Positions 32,263 through 43,400 of a stretch of 64,000 nucleotides of DNA are shown one piece after another. The first letter of the stretch is position 1. Each line of letters begins with the position of its first letter. The stretch is from Closterium sp. Naga37s-1. Taxonomy: Eukaryota > Streptophyta > Zygnematophyceae > Desmidiales > Closteriaceae. The DNA lies in assembly GCA_947471745.1 (NCBI GenBank), contig CANJKZ010000774.1:3818001-3882000 (forward strand). The letters are read 5' to 3'. A model generated the notes under the pieces. That model did no database searches. It was not told the DNA's origin and saw only the letters and a list, made by a program, of their open reading frames with translations. The position numbers and the translations under genes were made by a program.

Positions 32263-33368
32263 TTTCTACTTGTGGATATGAGGGGAAAGGATATTGATAT
32301 GGGGGAGGGATGCTTCTTGTAAAAAAAAATCCTCTGGTGCTTTGGTGGTGTTTTCTTCAGGGTGTCCGTATCTAAGGTGAATCTGGCCAAAAGGTTGGCT
32401 TGTTGCTATTGGGAATGCATGGGAATCTATGATCAAATTAATGTTTGATTTTTGTAGCAGGTTTCTTGGAGGTTCGGGGTTCAAATTGGTTGCAGGAATT
32501 ACACATAATTCCATTATGTTAGTATAATAAGCACATCACACTGAGGGATAAATCGAAAGTCCCTATTTTTGTATAAAATATAAAGAAGCACCAACCTTAC
32601 TTTCCCGTTCATTCTTGCAAGTAATGAATGATCTCTTACTGCAATTGTTGCAACTCACTTGTTCTTCCATTTCCACCGCCATCTGCGGTAGCCCTTAAAG
32701 CCGGCGGCCCAAATTGTTCATGCTTTTAAAAGTTGACCAGAGGGAGTTTTTCTGGTGTGGGCTTTGGCGAGAGTTTCCGATTTCGTCTAGGTTCGTTTTT
32801 TTCGCGAGACCAAGCCAACCCTCGGTTTTCCCCCTGGTGAGTGCATCTGTCTTCGAAAGTCCCAAATTGCAAGTGCGTGACTTTCAAAAGCTTGGACACT
32901 CAACTTCGTCAAGTTTTAAAAACTTGACCCTCGCGGCCCGCAATTTGGGACGCGGGCTTTAAGCTCCTGAGTACGCGGTAAGGAAGAAAAGCGGAAAATT
33001 CGAGGTGGCTTTGTGGGTCGCAGGTAGGAACATTCTCCATCTGTGAGGATCGATTTGAGCCCTCGATCTTCCATCGCCACTTTCAACGCGTCACAATTCT
33101 TCACATCGGGCAGCTCGGAAACTGCACTGTCACATTCTTCAGCAGCCAAACACAGAGTCAACGCATCACATGTTCTAACACCGGGCAGCTCCAAAACTGC
33201 ATTATTTCCCTTGAATTATCACCGAAATTGCATAATTCAACATTCAGCAGCCCAACCAGAGTCGTTTTGTGAGTACTCTCGTGCATTTCACGACAGTAGG
33301 CAGAAACTGATGTCCCTCGATGTCGCGCTCCCGTTTTTCCTGGTCCACGCAAACGGACTCATCCCGTC
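32263..33368. other. Intergenic region between secreted-gene copies 2 and 3
   Basis: No gene seen. AT-richer DNA with two small structures. A fold-back has tcccaaattgc (32860-32870) against gcaatttggga (32940-32950), with the near-palindrome tcaagttttaaaaacttga inside. A diverged direct repeat has caacgcgtcacaattcttca...gggcagctcggaaactgca (about 33077-33121) repeated as caacgcatcacatgttctaa...gggcagctccaaaactgca (about 33151-33196). The last part is presumably the promoter region of copy 3. Confidence 0.5.
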
Positions 33369-33375
33369 TATAAAA
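33369..33375 (+). promoter_or_regulatory. TATA box of secreted-gene copy 3
   Basis: TATAAAA in the context cccgtctataaaatc, 102 bp before the ATG at 33471. The downstream leader (ctcagttctcaacctctcac, agcttgtcaatcaag, catcgccatggctcg) matches copy 1. Confidence 0.7.
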
Positions 33376-33470
33376 TCATGTCGCAAAACATGCTCAAACC
33401 ATCCGTCTCAACTCATTTTTTAACGCTCAGTTCTCAACCTCTCACAGCTTGTCAATCAAGTTTCATCGCC

Positions 33471-34866
33471 ATGGCTCGCGCCATTCTCTCGGTCGGCCTC
33501 GCGCTCTTTCTCGCTGCAACCCTGGCGCTCTCTTTCGCCCAAGGTACGGGCCGTACTACTCTCATACCGTCACGACACCCAAGCCGATGCCCTGTGGTTA
33601 AATCCCTCGCACCGCCTTATGCATTGCATTTACTCTCTCTACAATGGTTCACTATTGCAGCCCATCCACTCCCAAACGACACACTTGGTTGATCGCAATG
33701 TTCACGTACAAGCGCTCGTTTGCAACGCCGTGGCAGCTCAAGAAAGGCTTGTATCTATGTATAAAGATACGCATCTTTGGTACTTGCTCGCCAATCGCAC
33801 GCCAATCGCACGGTACTTGCTCGGCACTTTCTTGCAGAAAGTGAACCTTGCTCTCAGAGCTTCCTCGTGCTCCTCCGCTTAACATTCTCTCAACCCCTCA
33901 CTCCTCTCACTCCCCTTAACCTGCCCCTACCCTACCAGCAACGAGCGCGGCGATAGGAGTCGTTACGGCAGAAAACGCGGCAAGTATTACCCAGCCCAAC
34001 GAGGCCTACGAGCAGCGCCACCGCAAGCTCCAGACTGGCCCAGTCTCCCCGGGAGAGAAGACGGCATCTGATGGTACGATCATAAGACTGATACAGTCTA
34101 CTATTGCGGTCTACTAGTGCGGTCTACTGATGTTACAGTCTACTAGTACGGACGATCCAAACGCAGAATGAACGATTAAGTTCTCTCTCGTTTCCCCTCC
34201 GTGCGTTCTATCCGGCTTTCCAGACCGTCCAAAAAAGAGCCGCGACGGCTCCTTTTCACTAAATGTTTGTGCCTTTCCATGCGGAATTGTGAGGTGGAGG
34301 CTTCCATTTCCAGCAGCAGTGAGACTATGCCTACCTTGCTGCCGTGTTACCTGGCTAGGCCTGAAGATTCACTTTCCATGTTCCTCAAATTCCCTATCCT
34401 GCCTGCTGCCTCACTGGGCGGCCCCTGCCATCACCAGGCACTGCATGCAGTGTTGTGGCCACGCGGACAGAGGATTCCTGCTCTGGTAGAAGGGGGTGCC
34501 TTTCAACTCTTAATAAGCAGCGACGGGACTGTGGTATCCCGCTTCCTACCCAGTCGGTACGTCACAGAATTGGTGGATGGGCCGTCACGTGCATCCCTTC
34601 CCTTGCTTCCCGTCACTCTCACATGCCATGTCATCTGGTTTATCACTCTCTCATGAAGGCTCCTCGCATGCCAGATGTCCACTCCAGTGCAGGGTGGAGG
34701 TAGACCTCCTCAACCTGTGTGCACATTCTGTGGGATTTTCCTTGCTCCCTTCCCTTGCCCCTCTCAGGGTCCTTATACTGGCCTGTTGCGTGGCTCCCAT
34801 GACGACCCAAGGGTGCCTCGAATTGGCTCCCCTTATCGACTTCCTGACCCGAATAATCTCCCCTGA
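33471..34866 (+). CDS. Small secreted protein, copy 3
   Basis: The most complete member. Exon 1 33471-33543 encodes the signal peptide MARAILSVGLALFLAATLAL then SFAQ. The intron is 33544-33938, with the same ctaccag end as copy 1. Exon 2 33939-34073 encodes ATSAAIGVVTAENAASITQP, NEAYEQRHRKLQTGPVSPGE and KTASD, ending phase 1 at gtacgat. The last exon, 34768-34866, encodes GPYTGLLRGSHDDPRVPRIG and SPYRLPDPNNLP then stop; it is placed by homology of the preceding intron (about 34580-34767) with the region before the last exon of copy 2. A middle exon is likely but unclear; a Cys-rich open stretch after ttccag at about 34220 is one candidate. Start chosen at the ATG with conserved context catcgccatggctcg. 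Secreted by inference; function unknown. Confidence 0.55.
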
Positions 34867-35229
34867 TGGCTCCCCGCGACTTCCTGATGTTCTTCGGTTT
34901 CTTGCTAGTGTTTTCTTTTGGGTGCTTGTGTCGTATTGTGTTTATCCCATGCGGTGGGTGGGTGCTTAGGAGAGGGAACACCTCGATATTCTGTACGTGG
35001 ATGTGAATCTGACTTTACTGCGATTATTTGTGTATCTGATATTTGTAAAAGCTTACAATACACCCCTGCTATTGCCTCGTCCACCTAGTGGCCAGTTCAC
35101 TGGGCTTGGGGTTGGTGAGTGAAATACAAGGCATACAGGTAATAACTAGATAGCATAAAAGCATGCAAACCCAGTAACACACAAATATTTTGCTAGGTAG
35201 TTATTTCGTACTGTTTTCTTGAGTCCACA
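34867..35229. other. 3' flank of copy 3
   Basis: No gene seen. AT-rich DNA that probably contains the 3' untranslated region of copy 3 and ends in the target site of the first hAT-type element (AGTCCACA at 35222-35229). Confidence 0.4.
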
Positions 35230-35648
35230 CAGGGCTGACGATATCAGACTATTTTAGTCTGATTGTCTGAAATTTCAGACTATTTTCCTGACATTCCTGA
35301 TTTTTCAGAGTTGCTGGTTTTGAAAAATGAGTGCTTCAGACTAATGGTTTTTTCGATACTGAAAAATTCAGAGAGCTTGCTTACCGGATAATGAGTTTTC
35401 ATACTACAGAGTACGAACTCCCCTTCGACATACCTGTTACTTCGAGGAAAACCCATCCCTCCGAACTTGTGCAAAAGGTTCGTTAGTAGGAAAACCTGCC
35501 TTAGTCTCTGAATTATAAAATTTTCAGAGTTATACTTCTCTGGTTCCTGAGAAATCAGAGTATTCACTTTTTGGAAAATGGGCCTCAGACTAAAAAAAAT
35601 TAGGGGGCCAAAAAAATCAGAGTGGTTTTATTCGAAAAGTCAGCCCTG
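35230..35648. mobile_element. Non-autonomous hAT-type element 1 (MITE), TSD AGTCCACA
   Basis: 419 bp with 10-bp terminal inverted repeats CAGGGCTGAC (35230-35239) and GTCAGCCCTG (35639-35648). The flanking 8-bp duplication AGTCCACA lies at 35222-35229 and 35649-35656. An 8-bp TSD with termini starting CAGGG is the hAT superfamily pattern. The interior is AT-rich and crowded with subterminal TCAGA/TCTGA words in both orientations (for example tttcagacta, tagtctga), candidates for transposase binding. No transposase frame, so it must have been moved in trans. Confidence 0.85.
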
Positions 35649-35656
35649 AGTCCACA

Positions 35657-36150
35657 TTGGTTAAAATGTGACCTCTGCCATAATGCCATTCCTGCGCAGA
35701 GCCCAACCCAGCATAAATGATGCCCTGAGGGCTGAAGTTTTAAATTAGACCTCCCTGAATCTGGGTAAAAAATTCCCCCTGTATTATGGGTGCATAATTT
35801 CCAGAAAAACATCACCCTGATTGCTCAATGTTGGAAAGTTATATAGTCTGTTTGTTCAGGGTCGAAAGGTCAGGATCAGTGTAGTAACGTGCTGTGCATT
35901 ATCGAAACTGAACCTCGATGGTCGGTGTATCGGAACGAAATGTCCAAGAGACTTCATCTCGTAAAATGTTTCCTGGAAACTCGGAGTACGATCCCGACGG
36001 TGAGTGTATCGGAACAAAAGTTCCAAGAATATTCATCCCGATAATGTCTTATTGGGGGTCGCTCACGCGCTGGCTGTACTGCGAACAATCCGAAGGCGAG
36101 GTTATCAGGAGGAAAGTTCCGAGAAACCTCTTCTCGATAAGGTCAAATTC
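35657..36150. other. Region between the hAT elements with diverged tandem units
   Basis: No gene seen. From about 35916 to 36142 a roughly 75-bp unit appears three times in diverged form: gtgtatcggaacgaaatgtc...cttcatctcgtaaaatg, then gtgtatcggaacaaaagttc...attcatcccgataatg, then a shorter third copy with gaaagttccgagaaacc...ctcgataagg. It may be the decayed continuation of copia fragment P or an independent small satellite. Confidence 0.45.
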
Positions 36151-36303
36151 AGAGACCAATGTAAGTAGTATAGCCACTCGAAAATGGTTCCTGGTCGCGC
36201 AGATTGCGGCACCCATTGTTATACGGTCCCGCTTTCTCCCCTTGTTGCATTTTAACCGATGTAAGTTGGCTGAGTAGGCGACTCATTGTAACGGGATCTG
36301 TTG

Positions 36304-37155
36304 CAGGGCCTCAGATTCGTTTTGGCCTAGGCTGAATCGTCAGCCTTAGGAGTGAGCTGAAGGCTGATCAATCAAGGTAGCCTTGAAAAAAAAAGCTGAA
36401 ATTTCAGTGTTTAGTTTAGTTACGGTAAATGGCTGATCATTCAGCCTTGCTTAAAAAGAAAGGCTGAACATAACTTCAAGCTTTCTTATAGCGCAACACA
36501 GTCATTCAATTTCAAAGTGTGGCATTGAGAAAGGGGCATGCGACGTGCTTCCAACAGTGCACACGACGTGCCTACAACTTCATACACGAAGATACCTTCT
36601 GTCGGCGACAACAGTGCGCGCGGCATGGTGAATCCGAGCGAATCTCCTGTGATTTGGCGAATTTCTGGTAAAACATGCTGTGTCAGAGCGAATTTCTTGT
36701 GATTGGGCGAATTTGTTGTGCTCTGACGGGGCGATTATCTTCTCTGTTGGGGAAAATTTGCTGTCTCAGGGCGAATTTGCTGAGTCAGGGCGAATCTGCA
36801 GTGACGAGTCAAGTAGAAACACTTGCATCCAGAAACCAGAAACTAGATTGTACATTCGTGCCATTTGATTGGTCAGGCAAGTTTTGGTAAAATATCCGAT
36901 ACGTCAGAGGGTTTCAGCACTACACGAATCTCCACTAGTGGGATTTCAGCCTACATCCCCGTTACAACGCGGATCTGTTAGTTTACACCTCTAAAAAAAC
37001 TTTCAAATATCAGCCCATACTAAGAAAAAAAGTTTGAAAAATCAGCCCATACAATACAAAAAAAGCTGACAAATCAGCCCCACTAAATCCCTAGCACTGA
37101 AAACCTTACCTTTTTACCCCTAATCAGCCTTTTTTCGCTGACTTCTGAGGCCCTG
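36304..37155. mobile_element. Non-autonomous hAT-type element 2, TSD ATCTGTTG
   Basis: 852 bp, 12-bp terminal inverted repeats CAGGGCCTCAGA (36304-36315) and TCTGAGGCCCTG (37144-37155). The 8-bp duplication ATCTGTTG lies at 36296-36303 and 37156-37163. Subterminal regions carry many GGCTGA/TCAGCC words in both orientations next to A-tracts (36330-36480 and 37000-37135). The middle (36540-36900) has repeated gcgaat and acgacgtgc words. No transposase frame. It shares TIR start and subterminal style with element 1, so one source may have mobilised both. It lies inside the gag of fragment P. Confidence 0.88.
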
Positions 37156-37212
37156 ATCTGTTGCCATGTATGAGTTGCGCAGGTGCTCCCAAGAAGCGTC
37201 TGCGGGTGCCCA

Positions 37213-37788
37213 CTATGACTTATAGGAGCAAATGCCAAGCTGCTCGGAGGGGGAGAGGTTCCGGAGAATAGTGGTGTACGCGAGAAGAGACTCGTGATAG
37301 TACTGGTTCTTCTCTTGGATGGTGCCTTCCGTCGGAAACGGTAAGCCTCCATCGTAGTACATCCGAATTTGCGCAGTTGTCGCGAGGAGCTCGAACTCGA
37401 AGCTCCACGTGTAGAAGTCCTTGCCGTCGAAAAGAACTGACGTCTTCAGCTTTGAAGTAAGATCGAACTTTGTTTGCATTGTCGCAATTGCTTCTGACTG
37501 TGTGCGATGTTGACTGTCTTGCGCAAGAGCTGAAGCTTGACGATTGTCAAAGGTAAATGACCTCTCGGAGTTGACGCGGCGGTCTTCTCCAGGGAGAGGG
37601 AGTCCAGAAACTCCTCGTGCGTAGCTCGAGCCATCGATGCTCATGGCTTGATGGCTCTCAAGGGCGTTGATGCGAGCGACTAGCTGCTCAACGAGAGCGG
37701 CGCTGACGGAAGTCACCGCTGATGGCGCATTAGTCGTTGCTGGTGGTGGGCCCGGAGAATCTGCAGTGGCTCTTCCTTCGTGAGCCAT
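37213..37788 (-). CDS. Copia-type Gag fragment of P
   Basis: Gag N-terminal part beginning MAHEGRATADSPGPPPATTN. The middle has a coil-like segment (LVEQLVARINALESHQAMS). The end shows the typical copia Gag beginning LFDGKDFYTWSFEFELLATT and LAYTTILRNLSPSEQL. More Gag-like sequence lies further left on both sides of hAT element 2 (words SWEHLRNSYMATD and MSRLLSQLTSVKMQQGE, the latter resembling the common LxxLKMxxGE Gag motif). This Gag differs strongly from the [10 protein letters not shown] type, so P is another copia lineage. Confidence 0.6.
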   Translation of the reverse strand: MAHEGRATADSPGPPPATTNAPSAVTSVSAALVEQLVARINALESHQAMSIDGSSYARGVSGLPLPGEDRRVNSERSFTFDNRQASALAQDSQHRTQSEAIATMQTKFDLTSKLKTSVLFDGKDFYTWSFEFELLATTAQIRMYYDGGLPFPTEGTIQEKNQYYHESLLAYTTILRNLSPSEQLGICSYKS

Positions 37789-38729
37789 AGTGATGTAGAG
37801 TTGCAATGGTTTTTAATGAATAATTTATAAAGAGGGTGTTCTAGGAAGAACAAGAACTTGATAGGCCTTATAATCCACTATAGCTCTCATACCATGCTGT
37901 TATAACTGAAGGATCGTAGTGGATAGGATAAATCTGTCAAGTTTGAGAGAAGACAATGAAGTCTCTGTATTGACCTTGTTAATAAAGCTGAAAGAGAACA
38001 AGATGATTATAAGATAGGAGTACAAGGGTATAAATAGCAATCCTAGCTAGCCATGTTCTATGAGGGGTACATTCCCTTATTTGTTAAAGTAAGCTCATAG
38101 GCTAGGGAGCCATGACTAGGGTTTGAGGGTACTAGCGAGAGTGTCGAGAGAGTTGAGCAAGCCAAAGAGGATGATCCAATATTGAGCGAGGGTACAAATA
38201 GGAAAGAACATGCAAAGAAAGAAGGTGCACCACGACAACAAGGCATAGAACTACACTAAGTCTACACTACAAGCAGTTATAGAATCATGTATACAATTAC
38301 ATTCCGACACACCCCCTAATTGCCTGTAGTGAAGAACCATGTGCAGAAACACCTCTTGCAGGGGTACACCAAGTGCAGAGAAAACAGCAACAGCAGGCAA
38401 GAGCAGTGACAACCGGTGCAGTGGTAGCAGATTCAATTGCACCAACCCCTCCGCCAAGGTTGAAGCAGTAGAAGCAGGAGCGTGCGGCGGCAAGGACGGC
38501 GGCACAGCAGAAGTAGGTGCATGTGGCGGTAGGTGTCAAACTTATATATAGCTTACATTTGTGTAGGCTATAGTGGGGTAGCCCATAAGGGGTACAACCC
38601 AATTAGGGTTAGTACTCGTACCCAACTCTTTGCTAGTTCATTCATTCTCGTTCATTATTCTGACATGGTTTCAGAGCAGGTCCTCCGCTATGACCGGTTT
38701 TCTTGGGCCCACCACTGAACTGCTGCTAG

Positions 38730-39400
38730 CGACCCTCGTGTCGCCCCTAGGCCCGTCGCCCCTAGGTACGTCGACACCTAGCCCGCGCCCCGGCCCCCGT
38801 CGACCCTAGCCCGCGCCCGGCCCCTGTCGACCCCTAGCCCCGCGCCCGGCCCCCGTCGACCCTAGCCCGCGCCCCGGCTCCCGTCGACCCTAGCCCGCGC
38901 CCCGGCCCCCATCGACCCCTAGCCCCGCGCCTGGCCCCCATCGACCCTAGCCCGCGCCCCGGCTCCCGTCAACCCTAGCCCGCGCCCCGGCCCCCGTCGA
39001 CCCCTAGCCCCGCGCCCGGCCCCCGTCGACCCTAGCCCGCGCCCCGACTCCCGTCGACCCTAACCCACGCCCCGGCCCCCGTCGACCCCTAGCCCCGCGC
39101 CCGGCCCCTGTCGACCCTAGCCCGCGCCCCGACCCCCGTCGACCCTAGCCCACCCCCCCCCCCCCCCCCCCCCGGTCGAACCCTAGCCCCGCGCCCGGCC
39201 CTCGTCGACCCTAGCCCGCGCCCCAGCCCCCGTCGACCTTAGCCCGCGCCCCGGCCCCCGTCGACCCCTAGCCCCGCGCCCCGGCCCGTCGACCCCTAGC
39301 CCCGAGCCCGGCCCCGTCGACCCCTAGCCCCGCGCCCGGCCCCGTTGACCCCTAGGCCCCAGGCCCCTCGGCCCCCCTTCTCCTTACTGTCGCTACTGCT
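38730..39400 (+). repeat. Leader minisatellite of element G
   Basis: About twenty imperfect units near 29 bp of the type cccgtcgaccctagcccgcg followed by ccccggcc. One place (39151-39173) has a run of more than 20 C, a likely sequencing weak spot. Same leader position as the arrays in the other copies but with a different unit. Confidence 0.8.
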
Positions 39401-39454
39401 GCTACTGCTACAGCCACTACTGCTGTTTCTACTGCTCCTGCCGACTGCACAGCT

Positions 39455-40600
39455 ATGGCCTCGCTTCGAGTTCTAGCATTCGACCATGAGGGTAGACCGG
39501 TTCAGTTTGACACGTGGCTCGACGACCTGCAGCTGTACCTCCTGAGCGATATTAAGGACGGTGTTTCCCTGTTTGACCACGTGTCCGGTGCCGCTACTGC
39601 CCCTCCCACCACAGCTGACAGTGCGACTCGCTCACTGTGGCTTTCTCGCGACGCTGCTGCCCGCTTAGCCATTCGCAACCACCTGCCGTTAGCCGAATGC
39701 GCTCACTTCGGGCAACACAGGACCGCACAGGCACTGTACGACGCTGTAGTCGCTCGCTACTCCTCCCCTGCCACTGCTGCTCTAGGCCACCTACTTCTGT
39801 CGTACCTGTTCCCCGAGCTGTCCGCCTTTGCCACAGTCGAGGACCTAGTTTCCCACCTTCGCGCTAGCGACGCTCGCTACCGTGCCGCTGTGCCTGCTGA
39901 GTTCCTTGACAAGAACCAGCCCCCGATGTTCATCACCCTCTACTTCATAGTCACTCGCCTCCCTGACTCTCTTCGCTCTGTCAGGGACCACTTCCTCTCT
40001 CTTGACCCCACCTCCCTCACTGTAGATCTCCTCGAGCAGCATCTCATTGCAGCTGAGAATAGTGCAATTGCTGTAGGTGCTGCTCATGGCACTCCACGCC
40101 CGCCCTTCTTTGAGGGGTGCTCCCCCTCCCCCCTTGCCCCCTCCTACTCCTGTGCTGCTGCTGCAGACGTCTCTGTTACTGAGGACGTCGGGGCTGCTTC
40201 TGCTAGTGCGAAGCGCCGCAGCAGCAAGGGCAAGGGTGGCAAGGGTGGTGGAGGTGGCGGCGGTGGTGGTGGAGGTGGCAGCGGGAGTAGTGGTGGGGGC
40301 AGCAGTAGAGGTGGTGGCGGCGGTGGGACTGCTGGAGGAAGTGGGGGCTCTGGTGGCGGCGGTGGAGGCAGCGGTGGGAGTGGCGGCAGTGGCGGCAGTG
40401 GGACTGGTGGAGGTGGGACAAGCGCTCGGCGTAGTGGTTCTGGAGGTGGCCAGCGTCAGCAGCAGCAGCGTCGGAGCGAGACCCTGTCGCCCCAGCAGCT
40501 TCGTGAGTGGTTTCTACGTGGGGCGCCCGTATGTCATTCGCACGGGTGACCGTGCTGGTCAGACTTGCGGGCGGTCCCACACTGCTTCTCCCGTCTCGAC
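39455..40600 (+). CDS. Element G Gag region
   Basis: Starts [20 protein letters not shown]. Capsid-like domain with [40 protein letters not shown] and [20 protein letters not shown]. Segment [20 protein letters not shown], then KGKGGKGGGG and a Gly-rich tract (about 40200-40440). Then [10 protein letters not shown] and the start of the Cys/His cluster. The start is chosen because the same peptide begins Gag in D, F and N. Confidence 0.82.
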
Positions 40601-43400
40601 GATGCTTGGCGTGCTGAGTTTGGTGATAACGTCGCGCTCCCTCGCTGGGCAGATCTGCTGAAGTCTAGGATTGCTATCCTTGACCTAGACTTTGATGCTA
40701 TTCTTTCTGCTATTTATGCTTTGTCTGTTAGTGCTGAGGGTGACTGTTACCGGTGTGTGCCGCCTGACCCAGGTATAGCCGCTGCTGCTCTAGGTGCTAG
40801 TGCGTCTGGTACTCTCCCTGGTACTGCGCCTGCTCAGGCCTTGCACACCTTCACGTTGGACTCAGGTGCCTCACGCTGTTTCTTTCGTGACAGCACCACA
40901 CTCACTCCTCTCTCTGCACCTGTCCCGGTCAGACTGGCTGACCCCTCCGGGGGACCGGTAGTGGCCCGCTCCTCCACTGTCCTCCCGTGTCCGGCGGTTC
41001 CGTCTGGTTCACTGTCAGGCCTTCACCTCCCCTCGTTCTCTACGAACTTGGTGAGTACCGCTGCCCTCCAGGATGCTATGGTCACTACCACCACTCCTGG
41101 GGGTCAGCGTGTGTCGATCTGCACGTGCACACGAACGGGCCGTCACCTGGCCACGTTCACTCGTCGGCCAGGGTCTAGTCTGTACACACTCGCTACCGAG
41201 CCTTCTCAGGTAGCTGCGTCTGCTCAGGTGTCCGCGTCAGGTCAGGTAGCCGCCTCTTGCTCGTGTCGCCTCCTGTCGCACCAGACTCTTCTTTGGCACC
41301 ACCGCCTGGGTCACCCCTCCCTGCCACGCCTTCGTGGCATGCACTCTCGTCTTCTTGTCTCTGGTCTTCCCAGGTCCCTGCCTCCCCTGCCTCCCTCGCC
41401 TGCCTCGCCCTGTCTCCCTTGTGTTGAGGGGCGGCAGTGCGCCGCTCCTCACTCCTCGTTTTCCTCGACTACTGCTCCCCTGCAGACTCTCCACATGGAC
41501 GTGTGGGACCCTTCCCGCGTTAGTGGACAGAGCCGCGAGCACTACTTTCTGCTGGTCGTTGACGACTACACGCGGTACACCACAGTCTTCCTCTTGCGCA
41601 GCAAGGGTCAGGTTGTTGATGTCTTGATCCCTTGGATCCGCACGGTCCGTCTCCAGCTCCGCGAGCGTTTCGGCCAGGACCTTCCTGTCCTGCGTCTGCA
41701 CTCTGACAGAGGTGGTGAGTTCTCCTCCACCCTCTTGCGGGACTTTTGTCGTGGAGAGGGCATTCTCGAGTCGTTCACGCTTCCGGACTCCCCTTAGCAA
41801 AATGGGATTGCTGAGCGCCGCATTGGCTTAGTCATGGAGGTCGCTCGTACCTCCATGATCCATGCGGCTGCTCCCCATTTTCTGTGGCCGTTTGCGGTTC
41901 GGTACGCTGCGCATCAGCTCAACCTCTGGCCCCGTGTCTCCTTGCCGGAGACCTTGCCCACACTGCATTGGACGGGGGAGGTTGGCGATGCGCCGGTGTT
42001 CCGGGTCTGGGGATCTCGTGCCTTTGTTCGCGATACGTCCGCGGACAAGCTCTTCCCCCGTGCTATCCACTGCGTCTTCCTTGGCTTTGTCCCCGACGCG
42101 CCTGGCTGGCAGTTTTACCACCCCACCTCGCGCCGTGTCTTCCCTTCTCAGGACGTCACTTTTGACGAGTCGGTTCCCTTTTATCGTCTCTTCCCCTACC
42201 GCTCTGCCCCTCCCCCGCCCCCGCCGCTCTTCCTTGCTCCCGGTCCCCCTCCGGTAGACCCCCTCCCGCCCCAGGGTCCTGCTCCCTCAGGTGTGTCTCA
42301 GGTAGACCCTCTCCCTGGTCCTGTGCCTGTTCAGGTAGCTGTCGGCTCAGGTACTGCTCGAGGTGCTGCGTCAGGAGGTGCTGCGTCTGGGGGTGCGGAG
42401 CCTGGGGGTGCGGAGTCTGAGGGTGCTGAGACTGGGGGTGCTGAGCCTGGGGGTGTTGAGACTGGGGGTGCTGAGCCTGGGGGTGCTGAGCCTGGGGGTG
42501 CGTGAGTGGTTTGTTCGGCGCGCACGCCTTCGGAGTGGAGCTACCGGAGCTGGAGGTGCTGGAGCTGGAGGTGCTAGAGTTGCCACTGGACCTGGAGGTG
42601 CTCGTACTCGGGGTACTGGAGCTGCCGGGACTGGTGGTGTTGAGGGTGCTGGAGCTTGAGACGCTACGGAGTCTGGAGCTGCTGGTAGTGTGGCTCTGGC
42701 GCTAGTGGCGCTGGAGCTGGAGGAGCTGGAGTTGGAGGCATTGACGCAGGAGGCGCTGGTGTTGGAGGTGTTGGAGCTCGAGGAGCTGGAGCTGTTGCCC
42801 CTGGTGGCGCTGTACGGCCGCGACCGTACTTCGTTCCCCTGTTTCAGCAGGTTCTTGGTACCCCGTCTCCTACTGGCCTTCCTCCTCCCCTCCTGTGTCC
42901 CCCGCCTGACCAGTCGCGGCCGCCGTTATAGCCGGCCTCCCCACTGCAAGCTCCTTCTCCTTACACTGAGCAGTCAGGCGGTCTTACAGAGCGTCGTGAG
43001 CCTGCGTCTCGTCCTGTCTCGCCTGTTCGCCCTGCTCGTCATGTTAGAATGTGAGCGAATGAATGATTGAACTGCAAAGCAGGTGGGTACATATAGGAAA
43101 CCTAAAAGTGTTGTACCCTGTAAGGACTACCCCACTACAGCCTAAACAGACAATAGAATATAAGTTTGACTCACCCCCATAGGCAAAGTGGGGGAGAACA
43201 AGAGGTCACAAGACCAGTCAAGAAAGGCAATGCAAGCTCAGGGTGGATCACTAAGTCACCACGCAGTCTGAGACCAAGCAAATGGCCACAAGGCCAGTTC
43301 ACATGCAGAGTTATATAAAGGAGAACAAACAATACAGTGAACACAACCTAGCAAGTGTAAGCATGCAGGTATATGTATAAAGAGTACAGTACAGGCAGAG

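Larger units (their letters stand above)
36150..38081 (-). mobile_element. Old copia fragment P (gag and 5' LTR), interrupted twice
   Basis: Minus-strand copia remnant unrelated in sequence to A-N. Its 5' LTR begins at 37895 (plus-strand tgctgttataac) beside PBS TGGTATGAGAGC. It contains a TATTTATA-type promoter word near 38031 and is cut at 38081 by element J (TSD TTATT); the LTR resumes at 51747. Gag starts near 37788 and runs leftward; hAT-type element 2 lies inside it (36304-37155). No pol is recognised to the left. Old and broken, with a few breaks besides the insertions. Confidence 0.65.

Noticed and set aside
32860-32950. Fold-back at 32860-32950 as a transposon
   Set aside because: Only 11-bp arms around a 69-bp loop and no target duplication; it may be chance in AT-rich DNA.
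35918-36277. 119-codon plus-strand frame as a gene
   Set aside because: It covers the diverged tandem units and the antisense of Gag-like sequence of fragment P, and I see no independent coding evidence.
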